Positions 1 through 11,407 of a stretch of 64,000 nucleotides of DNA are shown piece by piece. Numbering within the stretch: the stretch's first letter is position 1; every line of letters starts with the position of its first letter. Source of the DNA: Metarhizium brunneum. Its lineage: Eukaryota > Ascomycota > Sordariomycetes > Hypocreales > Clavicipitaceae. The DNA lies in contig NC_089423.1 in the NCBI RefSeq assembly GCF_013426205.1, positions 3,472,001-3,536,000 on the forward strand, written 5' to 3'. The notes under the pieces are model-generated. The model ran no database searches and was not told where the DNA came from. It saw only the letters and a list, made by a program, of their open reading frames with translations. The position numbers and the translations under genes are program-made.

Positions 1-445
1 AATGTGTCTAAAGGGGTTCAAGACTGCTAGCGTCTGGAAACACTTGTCAGCAGCAGCTCTGGAAGCCGCCCGGCCGGCCGCGACATACCTTCATCTGTAT
101 ATGCCCAAAGTTCACCCCCAGCTCCTCCAGCAACGGGGGCTCGCCGTCGTATCCCTCTGTCGAGAAGGCGGCCAGCCATCCCGTCCGCAGGCCGCCGTGC
201 TCGCCCATTCGGCCTGATACGCCTGGGCCGCCGAAGCCCGCCGACGAGAAGCCAGCTTGTGCGCCGGACTCGAAGCTCCCGGATGCGCCGGCGCCGTAGC
301 CATATGATGCCTGTTGAGGGGTTGCAGCACCCGACACGGCGGGCGAGTATGACGATGGGTAGAACTGAAGGTTTTGGGCGCCACCGCCTGCTCCTGGCGC
401 GCCGTATTGCGGGTTATTCGGCTGCCCGCCGTAATAGTTGGACAT
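1..445 (-). CDS. YIP1: Yip1-family Golgi/ER membrane trafficking protein (5' part, gene runs off the left edge)
   Basis: Yip1 proteins are multi-pass membrane proteins of the ER-Golgi system that bind Ypt/Rab GTPases and help form transport vesicles. Exon 1 (89-445) begins MSNYYGGQPN and encodes the Gly/Ser/Tyr/Gln-rich cytosolic N-terminus typical of fungal Yip1. It ends with the conserved family motif PPLLEELGVNFGHIQMK (residues about 103-119). A GTATGT donor follows, then a CAG acceptor at 34-36, and exon 2 (1-33) continues as TLAVLNPFRHI, exactly as in the family. The membrane domain lies beyond the window. The reading frame is open further upstream, but the ATG at 445 starts the family-typical N-terminus. 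Identification rests on the conserved block and the in-frame splice; I am confident. Confidence 0.88.
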
Positions 446-2279
446 GGTGGAGGTCGACAGTAGGGCGATGTCGTGGGAGATGTATGGAACCGGGCGGCGA
501 TGGAAGGGCAACTCGACGAAGGAGTTTTGTCGTCGTATTAGATGCTTGGTGTTGCTGCGATCGGGCAAGCTGGCCAGTGCTGCTGGCCAGTAGCTTGTCA
601 GGACAGCTTGTGCCCTGCGTTTCGCCTAGCGTGCACATGTGGCTTGGATGTTTCCCGAGCCTCAGGCCAGGGTTCAGGGGTGATGGGTGCCTTGGATTTA
701 AGGTGGAAAATAAAACCGAGCGGATCAGTATGATCACTCAGCGTTGGCGTTGTGGCCCAGAACACCAATTGAGTGATAGTCGTGATAGTAGGGACTCGGG
801 AGTGCGTGTACTGGCAATTTCTGGTGATTGCACCAGTCATGTGTGAAGCTGTTTGAGGCGGCGTCATTGGAACATGATCATCATTACGCGGTATCTTGGG
901 TTCCCATACTCCGTACATGGGCCGAATTCATTGTAACGAACATTTACCGCCTCAATGCACAGCAACTTGCGGAGTATTATTTTGGGGAACTAAACACGCA
1001 GCAGTCATACGTTTACAAGTCACGCCGCAGAGGCAGTGAGCCCTCAACCGTGGCGTGACTGTTGCATAACAGCAGCAAAACTGAATCATTGACAGAATGA
1101 GTGAGCGTCACGAGAGAGCCTTGACCCAATCCTGATGAGAGCGCTGAATTTGGGAAAGCACTGTCCCAGCCTTCACACGAAACGGATTGCTGCCCACTCA
1201 GCTGAGCATAGCTGAACAGCTAAGCGTACGTGGAGGAGGTAGGATAAGCTTGACGTCGCCAAGAGGCTGGTTCTGCGCGCAGCGACGAAGCCGGTTGCTC
1301 CAAAAATACAATTGACGACGACAGATTTCAGCCAAGTCCGATTTATTAGTTAGTTGCATGGCACAACCCGACTCTCAACCCAATCATGGCTGTCGGATGC
1401 ATCTTTGACGGGTTGCGAGAGAGGCTGGGGATGGCTAAGTCTGCTGATGACGTACCGATCGATCTGCACCTGTTTACTCATTGAAGTGCCGGATAAGCGA
1501 CAGTGTGTGCAGGCATTACGAAAGTGAGAAAGAAAGGCCAACCTCGGATATTCTAGCACAGCCATTGTGATGCGCGCTCCAAGGTTCAGTCAATAACAAG
1601 CAACTCCAAGGACTTTCAGGGAATACACCAGCCGAAACCTGTTTTTTTTTTTAGGAAATCAGACAGACCAGAAAGGTCCAGATTGGCATTCCTTGACTCA
1701 TTGACGACAAGAAGGGAAAACTTTGTCCGCACTCACTGGAGTCACTCGCTACTGCCAGGGCCTGGCTTCTAGCGCCTTCGCCAACTCTAGCGGTTTAGCG
1801 GCCTCCCGGCGCAGAGACAGCCGCAAATTGTGGCGGTGCGCCACTCATTGTGGCTACCAGTTGGCCTTTTCTGCACAGCGCAACGGGCGATTACGCAACA
1901 CCACCGGTACCCACCAAGGCTTGATACCACAGCCTCCGGTGGCAACACCAACGTCCAATTGCCCATTGCCCGTCTAAGAATAGCGACACGAAAATATCTG
2001 TAATGGTGGGGTGACGCGTGCTTGCTGCCGTGATAAGCCGCAACTTTGCACATCTGCTCGCCAACCTCTTGGGCTGGCCGCTATGCCCGGTATGGGCTAT
2101 AAGTAAAAGGCCTCGCACTGCTCGAGCTGGATTGGCATCTCTCTCCTAGCTATACACATCTATCTCAAGCAAAAGCACCAGACTCGTTCGTCGTTTTGCC
2201 TGGTCTTTGCACTTATACGCGCAACCAGAGCATCAGACAACTTCCGAGGCCTTGCAAGACCTTACTTTAAACCCTCAAC
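446..2279. other. Intergenic, 1.8 kb, no gene seen
   Basis: Divergent promoter space between the YIP1 gene (minus) and the GPI-type protein (plus). Open frames here are short, overlap on both strands and resemble no family. One exact TACTCCGTA word lies at 907-915 and a related TGCGGAGTA at 968-976. A T-run sits near 1641. A possible TATA element (CTATAAGTAAAA) lies about 180 nt upstream of the ATG at 2280. Confidence 0.6.
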
Positions 2280-2756
2280 ATGCGAACCACCGCTACCTTG
2301 TCTGCCATTCTGGCAGCTTCTGCGTTCACTCAGGCCATGTCTATTGCCACTGAGCCTCTGATCACCACTGAGCTTCCGATCGTCACCTCTGAGTCTCAGT
2401 TCACCGCTACTGTTGTCTCGCCGCCTCTGTTTACTGAAACCGTTCCCGAGGACAACGGGACCGCAGTGACCATCTCTGGCACGTCCGTTCCTTTTCCAAT
2501 TCTTTCAACCGCTTCGGGATCACCAGTTCCTTCGGGCAACTCGAGCGGCATCCTGCCTACTGGCACTGGCGGCACTGGCGGCACTGGCGGCGCTGGCGGC
2601 ACCGGAGGCACCGGAGGCACTGGAGGCACCGGACGTCCTCCTGTCCCGACTTCTTCCCATACCACCGGGCCTACCGCCGGCGCTGCGTTGACCACCACGC
2701 AAAACTCATGGTTGGCCATGGGCATTGCCGTCGTCATGGCTTCATTGATTCTATAA
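2280..2756 (+). CDS. Small secreted Ser/Thr/Gly-rich protein, probably GPI-anchored
   Basis: This is a single-exon gene of 158 residues. The N-terminus (MRTTATLSAILAASAFTQA) is a signal peptide. The middle is rich in Thr, Ser and Pro and should be heavily O-glycosylated. Residues about 94-116 are Gly-Thr/Ala triplet repeats (GGT-type). The last ~20 residues are hydrophobic (WLAMGIAVVMASLIL) and follow a small-residue/Asn-Ser stretch (TTQNS), the usual layout of a GPI-attachment signal. It would therefore be a small cell-wall or surface protein. No enzymatic domain is visible and I do not recognise a named family. The start is the first ATG after a candidate TATA region, and the stop is followed by AT-rich 3' sequence. 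Confidence 0.72.
   Translation: MRTTATLSAILAASAFTQAMSIATEPLITTELPIVTSESQFTATVVSPPLFTETVPEDNGTAVTISGTSVPFPILSTASGSPVPSGNSSGILPTGTGGTGGTGGAGGTGGTGGTGGTGRPPVPTSSHTTGPTAGAALTTTQNSWLAMGIAVVMASLIL
2562..2631 (+). repeat. In-frame Gly-Gly-Thr/Ala codon repeat
   Basis: About eight near-identical 9-nt units (GGCACTGGC / GGCACCGGA) sit inside the GPI-type protein gene and encode Gly-Gly-Thr with one Ala variant. The early copies use GGC-ACT and the later copies GGA-GGC-ACC, suggesting two rounds of local expansion. Such coding repeats vary in length between fungal strains. Confidence 0.7.
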
Positions 2757-3028
2757 GAACCAATCGGGGGTTTCTTGTTTTTGCGACTTGGGCGGCGTTT
2801 TGTGTGACATTGGGCTAGACGGTAACTTATGTAGACTCTATTTTCGTAATATCGCAGTGACAAGCTGCACTGGGACTTGATGGGAAATTACAGACTTTCA
2901 CAGTCTACCCTGAATCTTTATAATAATACAAATCCTACCTTGGACATTCTCAAGTAGCCATCAAAGAATCGCTCAATACCAAAGTGACATGAATCCAACG
3001 TACCATGCGCGGCGTGGTGCGAAACCAC

Positions 3029-3496
3029 CTAGGTGTTGGATCGCATGACTGCTGACAGGGCAGCCTTGGAGCTGGCGTGGAATCGGTCAAAGTCTCGGAC
3101 GAGGTCGGGGAAGTCCTTGATAATCTCCAAGCAATGCCTCCGCAGCTCCATGATTTGGGCATGTCGTTCCTCGGCGCCGGGTTCTGGCTTGGCACCGCCT
3201 CCTCCACTCTTTACCCATAACGCTGTCATTTTGTTCAGGGTTTCCATCAACTCGTCATAATCGCACTTCCTCAGCGTCTCCTAGAGATATCGTCAATGCC
3301 ATCACTTTCTAGCAGTCCCTAGGCTGTTATGGACAGCTGGTGATGCAAGGGGATTCCAAAGTACTACCTTGGCTTTGTGTCCGTAGCGGACGGTAAAGAA
3401 CATGGAGTCATCCGCGTATCCTGGTACCGATAACATGGCCTCCGACACCTCGGCGGCCCTTTTCATCCCGCTGTCTGGTTCTGATGTGTGACCCAT
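3029..3496 (-). CDS. Small conserved-looking protein of unknown function (126 aa)
   Basis: Two exons join in frame: 3368-3496 (43 codons, from MGHTSEPDSG to ...RYGHKAK) and 3029-3280 (starting ETLRKCDYDEL). The intron is 87 nt with a GTAGTA donor and a CTAG acceptor. The product is hydrophilic and mostly helical in character, with a short Gly/Pro insert in the middle and a C-terminal helix-rich part (ELRRHCLEIIKDFPDLV). No signal peptide or membrane segment is seen. I do not recognise the family. The two frames abut at good splice sites and the combined composition is protein-like, so I think it is real, but the donor is weak. Confidence 0.55.
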
Positions 3497-4410
3497 TGTT
3501 TCGTATGTTCCCCAGACTCTGGTGGGTTGTCTGTGAGGATTCCGGAGCAGAAACGATGATCAAATGGGACTTGGGGGACCTTGCGCCGTTGGAAGGCCAG
3601 GTTAATTCTTGGTTTAGTATAAAACGAAAAAAAAAAAGTTAACGTTTTTGGGGTTTCGATGAGCAATAATGTAGTCTCTGCTGACGTCGAGAACTCGCGA
3701 TATTCGACTTGAAAAGAACCGCGAGTCACATTGGAAGTGGTGGCGCTGGCGGGACCTCTGAAATTCTGAATGGCCACTGAGCAGCTACTAACTAACAACT
3801 GAGTCTATGTGACCTCCATGTCAGCTGAGCGGCGCTGAGATGCCATGACGAGGCACTGTTGTGGCTCAGCCCAGTTGCAGGGCGTCAAGCTCCAACGTTA
3901 TCTTTTCCCTGGCAGGCGGGGGATGTGACATTTGAAGCCATTAGTGGTGCCTCCGGGGATCAACTGATCTGGGAATACCAGACATGTCTAGAGACGGACA
4001 TATGTAACAACATAAGTTATTGACAGGATAGATGCGGCTCAGGCCTATCCGAGCCTGGGGGTATTTGTTCATGCTGGATCACGGTCACAATGGGGAACCT
4101 CGAGTAGTTTTGCTCAGCACGCATGCCATTTGCCGCCTCGCTGATGCTGAGACCCGCATCGACATATGTTATCTGGTGCGATTGGGCGGTTGTCTTAGTC
4201 ATTGGGCAGGCACAGGCGCGCCAAAACGCCCCACTAAAGTTACCGTTTTATCGCGCCGCACATTTTCCATCAAATCTTCCGACGCGCACCAGATTGATTC
4301 AGGCCTTCAATCAACTTGACCTTGCTAACTCACCCTTTTTCAGCGGTCAGCCTCAGCTGCACTCATCTTGCAGCGCATATCCTGCACCACTGGCTGAAAA
4401 ATAAGGCAGC
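3497..4410. other. Intergenic, shared upstream region
   Basis: Divergent promoter space between the small unknown gene (minus) and the poly(A) polymerase gene (plus). A candidate TATA (AGTATAAAACG) lies near 3617, about 120 nt upstream of the minus-strand start on the opposite strand sense. No convincing coding region. Confidence 0.5.
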
Positions 4411-6692
4411 ATGAGAAATAAGAAAGCGAGGCGCAACGACGATAGGGACCGTCCTCGAGACGGAATCCGTCGCCCGTCGCCTCCAAGATTCGCGCCGTCT
4501 TCAAGTTCTTACGACAGGCCGCCTCCACGTTCCGATACATGGAGGCCGGGGACCCGCGGGGGGGATGATCGTAATGGACAATATAATCACCGAAGCAATG
4601 ACTATCGTTCGTCGGATTCTTACCGGCCACCCGTGCCACAAGGAGACTTTACTTTCAGGTTCAACAAACCTGCGGGTATACCGGATCTTCCGCCCAACGG
4701 TCACCAATATAATAATAAAGGCCCACGACGAGATCGACGCGGCCCTCCGAGAAAACCCGGTAGACGCTGGCAACCGCCTCACCCCTCCGAGCGGGCTCTC
4801 ATTTCCGGCGCAACCTTGAACCTCCCCGAAGAGCGTGTTGACGATGGAGAAGGCGGAGCCAAATTCCGCGACCTGGACGAGCTATCAGACGATGACGAAT
4901 TGGAAATGGACATTTCCTCAGCATCGGATTCAGAAGGACCCTCCAGGAAACGCGCGCGCACGAATGACGCATCCGAAGAAGCGAACTCGGTCCCCAAGTG
5001 GTCCAACCCGGATCCCTATACGGCCATGCCTTGTCCAGATGACTCGACGCGCAAGAAGCGCGATGTAGTCAAACTAATTCGAAAAGCCAGGGTAGAGGGT
5101 GCCGCCAAGGCCAAGGTATCAACCGAAGCTGAAGACTTCCTATCATTCGATACTACCGAGGATGAAGAAGAGGAGGAGGATGACGATGACGACAGCGTGG
5201 CAGAAATACCGCCTCCACCCTCAGAGCCTCCGCCACCCTTACCCCCTCCCGCCCCAGCTTCGTTTAACCACAAGCACCCGGATGACAGAAACAGGCGCAA
5301 TGGCCTTCCGGTCCCAGATCACTCAGGCCCGCTTGGATCTCGGAAGCGAACTGCAGATGATGAAATCAAGCCCCCAGACTACCCAGACTATGGACAGCTC
5401 AAGAAAGCCAGTACGAAGCCTTCAAAAGGTAGCGTCACACCAACGTGGCTCCCAAAGAAGAACGAGGATCCCTGTCCGTGGCAAACGATAGACCATTCCG
5501 CTACACGTAACATGGCGTTTCGGTACGTGAGGCAATTTCGAGCCTACCCGTGGGTTGACCAATGGAGCTGACCATTCCAACGCAGGTTACACAAGGAAAT
5601 CCTCGACTTCTACGATTATGTGCGGCCGCGAGCGTTTGAACAGAGAATTCGAGACAATCTTGTCGAAAATCTTTGCAAAGCTATGAGACGAGATGCACGA
5701 AACTTTGCCTCCGCACAAGTGCATGCTTTCGGCTCTTTCATGTCCGGCCTATATCTCCCCACGGCGGATATGGACCTTGTTGTCTGTTCAGCTAGCTACA
5801 TGCGCGGCGGGCCGCCCACTTATCTCAGTGCCAAGAATTGGTTGTATAAGTTCCAAAAGTTTCTTGTCATGCAGAAGGTTGCAGACAGCGATTCTATCGA
5901 GGTCATTGCACATGCTCGAATACCACTGGTGAAGTTTGTAGACAGGCTCACGGGACTGAAGGTGGATGTCTCGTTTGAGAACTTGGGTGGCGTAACTGCT
6001 GTTGATACTTTCCTGTCCTGGAAGAAGCAATATCCTGCCATGCCTATACTCGTCACTGTGATCAAGCATTTTTTGTTAATGCGTGGTCTGAATGAGCCGG
6101 TCAATGGGGGAATAGGCGGGTTTTCAGTCATTTGCCTGGTTGTGAGCATGCTACAGATGATGCCTCATGTTCAGAGCAGGAGCCTGATTCCGGAACACCA
6201 TCTGGGAGAAATGCTGCTTGAGTTTTTTGAGCTCTACGGTCGCCAGTTCCAATACGAGACGAATGCAATATCGCTCACGAAACCAGTTGGGTATATTCGA
6301 AAGGTGAGTACTATGTGCACTTCACCCCAGCTTTCAACAAAAAAACCATCATGGCTTGGTGGTTATGCTCGGAACTTTGCTCCGGTTGCTAATTTTCGCC
6401 TTAGTCGGATGTTGCGACCTTGAATTACAGGAATCGAGATCGGTTGTCCATTATTGATCCCAATAATTCTAGCAACGATATCTCCGGTGGATCATCGAAT
6501 ACGAACTCGATAGTGGCGCGTTTTGCGGACGCATACTCTACCTTGCGAGACCGAATGAAGGAGATTGCGCTTAATCCTGAAAAGGGTGGTGTTCTCGAGG
6601 CCATTTTAAAGGGAGACTATTCCTCCTTCCGCCGACAACGAGAATACATAAAACATGTACATGAACAGAATATCGGTCCTTGTTCTGACTAA
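4411..6692 (+). CDS. Non-canonical poly(A) RNA polymerase, Trf4/Cid14 type (TRAMP complex)
   Basis: The nuclear Trf4/5-Cid14 enzymes add short A-tails to aberrant RNAs so that the exosome degrades them. Three exons (4411-5522, 5586-6303, 6405-6692) give 705 residues. Residues 1-370 form a long low-complexity tail, Arg/Pro-rich at first, with an acidic Glu/Asp run and poly-Pro segments later. The nucleotidyltransferase core follows, with GS at about 420-421, the DxD pair at about 432/434 (TADMDLVV) and the third Asp at about 498 (LKVDVSF). The PAP-associated motif (SIIDPNNSSNDI) lies in the last exon. An in-frame TAA upstream of the ATG fixes the start. The first intron has a GTACGT donor, the second GTGAGT with a TTAG acceptor. 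It has no RNA-binding domain of its own, as is usual for the family. Confidence 0.9.
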
Positions 6693-8314
6693 AAAAAAGC
6701 CATTATCAGCATTATACCGATACACAAGATACTGGTTGAATCGGCGTTCAGGAACATCATGACTCACTTTGCGAGCATACTATACGTCCCCCGCAAGGGA
6801 TGGGGCACATATATGGCGGAATAGCGAATAGAACCGGATCATGTATTATAACGATGCGGAGTAGCGCCGACTTGGCTCTGCTTGACTGGCTACCCGGTCT
6901 TGCGGATTATGACTCTGGACAACCCTTGTTCATGGGCTGAAATTTATTCGTGTTTGGCTGCTGCCCTTGTCATGGTTTACTAACGTGGATAGTGACATGT
7001 CTCTGGATTTTTACACCAACGAAACCGCCAATGGGCAGGCATGTGCTGACTTTGATTTTTGAATAGATGGACTCTCCTGTTTCCGCTCGAAAGCACACGT
7101 TTACGTGCTTTCCGCGGCTGCAGATGCCAAACCTGCAAGCCAAGGACACTTGACTTGCACCCGGTAGCATTCGCTGCCATTTTTCCTCACTGCAAGCCTT
7201 GCCTTTATGTAGGGTTGCGGGGAGGAATGTGAGCGAGTCGTCAGGAAGCGACGACTGCTACTGAAAATTAGTTACCATGTGAATGGCTCATACGTGACAA
7301 AGCCATGGGGGATGTTGCCGGCTTTTTGTTCACGAACAGGCTGCATGATACCAATCCCCACGCTTGCCGATTGCGGTTCCCCCGGAGGAGAAATAAAAAG
7401 AAGCTCCAGGAAGTTTAATAGCTGTAGCTATCCTTCTTTAACTTCAATCAACCCGGCCAAAAAGTTTCAAATTCAACAGCAGCAGCAGCAGCCTAAGGGG
7501 CTCGCATCCAACAGCTTCGAAAGGCCCGAATCTAACGGCAGCAACAGCCCAAGGGGTTTAAAATTGAGCCCACTAGTTAGTATAAGGGCCCCCTGCTGGG
7601 GAGGATTGCTTACGCCTATGGCAAGGGCTCGCTTTGGCATCGGATCTAGGACATAGAGCATCCCGAGTTTCGACATGCATCGCATTTTCTTCAAGGGCCT
7701 ATACAGTCCGATCCTGGTCTAAGGACCCAAGCAGCATCCTAGCTACTGTATCTTGTCTGGTCCTTTAAAGAACCTGAGGCAATTCATCTCGGCTCGCCGC
7801 GTTCAATGTCGCATCACCATCATCGTACCCGTTCGTGGGGGCGGTAGGGTGTCTCGATTCTGAGGTCTGGTAGAAGTGATTAGAGTGGTTTTGATATCAG
7901 CTCTGTGGGGGCTTCAACATCTAGATGTCACTGCACTGGTCACCAATGACCCCCACCACGGCAAGAATCCCAGATGTGTGCGCAACTGTTTCTTCAACTC
8001 TCCGTTCCCGCATGTGCGGAGTTCAGCCTGCGTGGCGGGGCAACGTCAAATGCCGCCAAGCACGGGATGCGACACTTGGGGAGGACACACGACATGAATA
8101 AACAAGGACGAGTCGGAGTACTTTCTTCCGAGGCTTTTTTTTACAATCATCTTCCTGTTCTCGCAGACCCGACTTGGCCGCAGCACTTTGAAGTCATATC
8201 TTTCCCAGGCTCAAAAGGATATAGGCTGAGATAGACAAGTGCCAACATTCCTTGATATCATCCCAAAAAATTCGGCGACTCATCTGCCTCTGATTGAAGA
8301 AATTGGGTGTCCAA
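6693..8314. other. Intergenic, 1.6 kb, no gene seen
   Basis: Nothing here is convincingly coding. A short CAG-repeat tract ((CAG)5, about 7479-7493) gives a poly-Gln run in one open frame at 7279-7656, but that frame lacks any recognisable domain. A GCGGAGTAG word, related to the dispersed TACGGAGTA motif, occurs at about 6856-6864. Confidence 0.5.
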
Positions 8315-9874
8315 ATGTCATCAATTGAGCTTTACCCCACCTCGCCGAAGCATATACTGGCGCAGTTTATCGGCAAGTCAATTCGCGACGTGCCGACTCC
8401 TGCTGCCGTGATCAATGTTGCGGCTGTGAGGCGAAACTGCGAGCGCATGCTTCAGACCTGTGTCAAGCTCGGCCTGGATTGGAGAGCGCACGTAAAAACA
8501 CACAAGGTGACAAGGATTAGAATTGACCCTTCGCAAACTTGACAAGCTGACTTGAAGGTGCACAGACGATTGAAATAACCGAATTTCAAGTTGGAACCGA
8601 TGCGGCAAGGCCTGTCAACCTCATTGTGTCAACCTTGGCCGAGGCCGAGTTTCTTCTGCCCAGGCTGAAGGAGTATAAAAGCCAGGGAAGAAAAGTAAAT
8701 GTATGGACCAAGTTCATGGCAAGATGGAGTCTCTTTCCTCACTGACTCTTGGCTCCGGCAGGTTCTATACGGGCTTCCAATTCCTCAGAATGCCCTGTCC
8801 CGTTTGGCGGCAGTTGCTCAGGTCCTAGGGGAAGGCAGTGTATCCGTTCTTCTCGACGATCCCGCGCAAATTCCCATCGTTTCCAAGTTCCAAGGCCTGT
8901 CCGGCGTGGTTCCCCATGCCCACATCAAAATTGACATGGGCGGCAAGCGGGCGGGCGTGGAGGCGCAGAGCGCACGATTCCTGGAACTCGCCGATGCGGC
9001 ATTGGAGGCACATGGCCAAGGCAAGATTAGGCTTTCCGGCCTATACTCTCATGCCGGGCATTCGTACGGAGGCGATAGCCGTGCGGCAGCCATCAAGATG
9101 ATGAGGGCAGAGCTCAGTGCCATGCTTGAGGGAGCTGACCGGCTGACGTCGCGAGCCGCAGAAAAGTCGATGGCAGGCCTGCCCCCCCTGGTTCTGTCTG
9201 CTGGGGCATCACCGACAGCCTTGGCTGTTCAAAACTTGATCACCACGGCTGAAGAAGGGCAAGATAATGTCCCTGTCCAACTCAAGGCGGAAGTCGAAGC
9301 GCTTTCAGACATGTTTGCCACTGTCAGGAGCAAAGGGCATCTTGTTGAGATCCATGCCGGCGTCTATCCAACCCTGGACTTGCAACAGCTGGCAGCTCAC
9401 AGCATTTCTGCCTCGAGACTGTCCTGGGGAGACATTGCCCTGACGGTCCTGGCAGAAGTTCATAGCAATTACCCCGGACGGGGAGCCAACGGAACACCCG
9501 AGGCTCTTATCGGCTCGGGGGGCATCGCGCTGGCTAGAGAGTCTTGCAAGGCGTACGAGGGCATGGCAATGCTTAGTCCGTGGGGTCGAAAGGGCGTTGG
9601 CCTGCCAACTTGCGACGTTGAGGACTTCCGCGGTTGGATGGTTGGTCGTTTCTCCCAGGAGCACGGAATCCTCACCTGGAGGTCGGGAAATACAAAGTCG
9701 GAGCCTGTCCAGCCAGACCAGGAGCTTCCCGGGGTTGGCGACAAGGTCCGGCTCTGGCCCAACCACGCTTGCATCACCAGCAGCCACTTTGGCTGGTACT
9801 TTGTCGTGGACGAGGATGAGGCCGGCAAGGAAGATGAGATTGTCGATATCTGGGTTAGGTGTAGGGGGTGGTAG
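8315..9874 (+). CDS. DSD1: Zinc- and PLP-dependent D-serine dehydratase (DSD1 family)
   Basis: The eukaryotic enzyme converts D-serine to pyruvate and ammonia (some members act on D-threo-3-hydroxyaspartate). Three exons: 8315-8506, 8566-8700 (or ending at 8694; both donors keep the frame) and 8762-9874, about 479 residues. The alanine-racemase-like barrel carries the PLP lysine in HVKTHK (Lys61), followed by NLIVSTLAEAEFLLPRL and IKIDMGGKRAGV, and the GLYSHAGHSYGG glycine motif. The C-terminal beta domain ends with WPNHACITSSHFGWY, whose His444 and Cys446 are the expected zinc ligands. No targeting signal is seen, so it is probably cytosolic. The next gene, convergent, is a RidA-type imine deaminase, which fits the reaction chemistry. 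Alternative: 3-hydroxy-D-aspartate aldolase-like member of the same fold. Confidence 0.88.
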
Positions 9875-10678
9875 AAAGTCAATTATGAGTGGAGAAGAAT
9901 TCTAGAACGTTGTGGTTTTTCGACAAGTTGAATTGCCGGCAGAACCTGATAACTGACAAGAATTGAACGAGATGCGAGCGGTTGGTTGCGATGGTATCTG
10001 GACATGGGACACTGAACCCTGATGAGACCCCCACACTAGCACGCCTGAGAGCAGGGACGGGAGTCAAGGACCAGTTTGACACTCTCATGAAATGATGCTT
10101 ACATACCTACCTAGGTAGGTAGGCGCTTATATGCAATCAATACTGTCGAAACCCAGGCTCAATTTGCAATTCATCGGATTTCGAGCGCTACTATTGGGAC
10201 GTTACCCGATGATTTGCTGCCGATTTGGGGGGTCTGGAGATTGTAACTAGTACATGTACCTACTACTACTAGTACCTTAGTAGGTAAAGTAGGTAGGCAT
10301 GTCGTACGATGTGAGGTAGCACAACAGCACAAAAGCAGTCAACTGGTCCTCTTGGTAGTATTAAACCTGGCTTCCAAAGACATTCTGAACCCATGTCGGC
10401 CGGCAATTGCATGCATTGCTGCAGATTCGAGCTCCGAGCTCCAAGCTGACGGAGGGGCGGCCATGCTTGAGCTGGCCATGCCAACCTCAAACTATCTATC
10501 ACATTACATCATGAGGAGCAGTATCGAGTACATTCAGCTGCGGTGATTTTCCACGATGAATTTGGAATCGTCAAAGTTGATGTTTTTTGGGCTATTTACT
10601 CATGCGGCATTGTTTTATTTTCTCCTAGTCTTGGTTCCATGTCTCGCTGCCCAATTTTGCATCCCGATACGCTCTCCC
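9875..10678. other. Intergenic between convergent DSD1 and RidA
   Basis: No gene seen. The stretch contains a cluster of CTAGGTAGG-like words: a palindromic ACCTACCTAGGTAGGT block at about 10107-10122, and CTACTAGTACCTTAGTAGG with GTAGGTAGG at about 10263-10298. Comparable words recur elsewhere in intergenic DNA of the window. Confidence 0.5.
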
Positions 10679-11407
10679 TTACAACAGGGCCGTGCATTCA
10701 ATCTCAACATCGGTGTCGAAAGGCAGGGTCTTGACGGCAACACACCTGTTCATCATCTGTCAGCATATTATGTACTTGGACGCATTCGCACCCCGCGCGT
10801 GCTTTTTGCGCGGATCTTGTCTTCGATGCGCCCTTGGCATGACATGACAATTTCAGTGGGTCTCGCCCTGTAGAACAATCCATCGATATTACAACGAAAC
10901 GCGAGATGACTCTCAGTGAGAGAGGGGTACTGAGGGGTAGCTTTGACAGACAAACGGCGCACAGCAATGCGAGGGGCAAAAGGGCAAAAGGGCAAAAGCT
11001 GCACAGAACCGACTCACGTTCGGCAAGGCTTGACATCGCCCCAGTAGGTGGTATAGACCTCGTTCATTTTGGCAAAGTCAGCCATGTTGGCGAGGAAGAC
11101 GTTGACCTTGACGACCTTTTCGATGCTGGAGCCAGCGGCTTCGAGGATGGCAGAGAGGTTCTTGATGCATTGGTGCTGGGGGACTCGTTAGCATCGTACT
11201 CTTCCACAGCACGGCTGATGAGATGAGGCTTGTCGAGAAACTTACAGTGTGAGCCTGGACGTCGCCGTCAACCAGCTTGCCAGTCTCGGCGTCCAAGGCA
11301 ATAGCGCCAGAGACGAAGACCATGCCATTGGCCTTGATGGCCTGGCTGTAAATGCCAGGGAGAGGCTTGGGAGCCTTATCGGTACTAACAGCAACCTTGG
11401 AGGCCAT
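10679..11407 (-). CDS. RidA/YjgF/Mmf1-family 2-iminobutanoate/2-iminopropanoate deaminase
   Basis: RidA proteins hydrolyse the unstable enamine/imine intermediates released by PLP enzymes and so protect other PLP enzymes from attack by 2-aminoacrylate. Three exons, 11246-11407, 11018-11175 and 10679-10745, give exactly 128 residues, the usual family length. Features: [19 protein letters not shown] near the start, the central [17 protein letters not shown], and the family signature around the catalytic Arg ([13 protein letters not shown]), which spans the last splice junction. The sequence ends [12 protein letters not shown] 11407 is the first in-frame ATG; no clear mitochondrial presequence is encoded, so a cytosolic form is likely. 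The second intron is unusually long (272 nt). The neighbour DSD1 makes the kind of product that RidA clears. Confidence 0.9.
10974..10997. repeat. Three tandem copies of GGGCAAAA
   Basis: Three perfect head-to-tail 8-nt units lie inside the second intron of the RidA gene, close to its 5' splice site. This is probably a neutral slippage product. Confidence 0.8.

Noticed and set aside
7279..7656. Open frame with a poly-Gln run from CAG repeats
   Set aside because: No upstream support, no domain, and the repeat alone creates the apparent length; composition is not gene-like.
10543..10873. Frames overlapping the RidA 3' end
   Set aside because: They are complements of the RidA last exon and intron, which has a clear conserved product.
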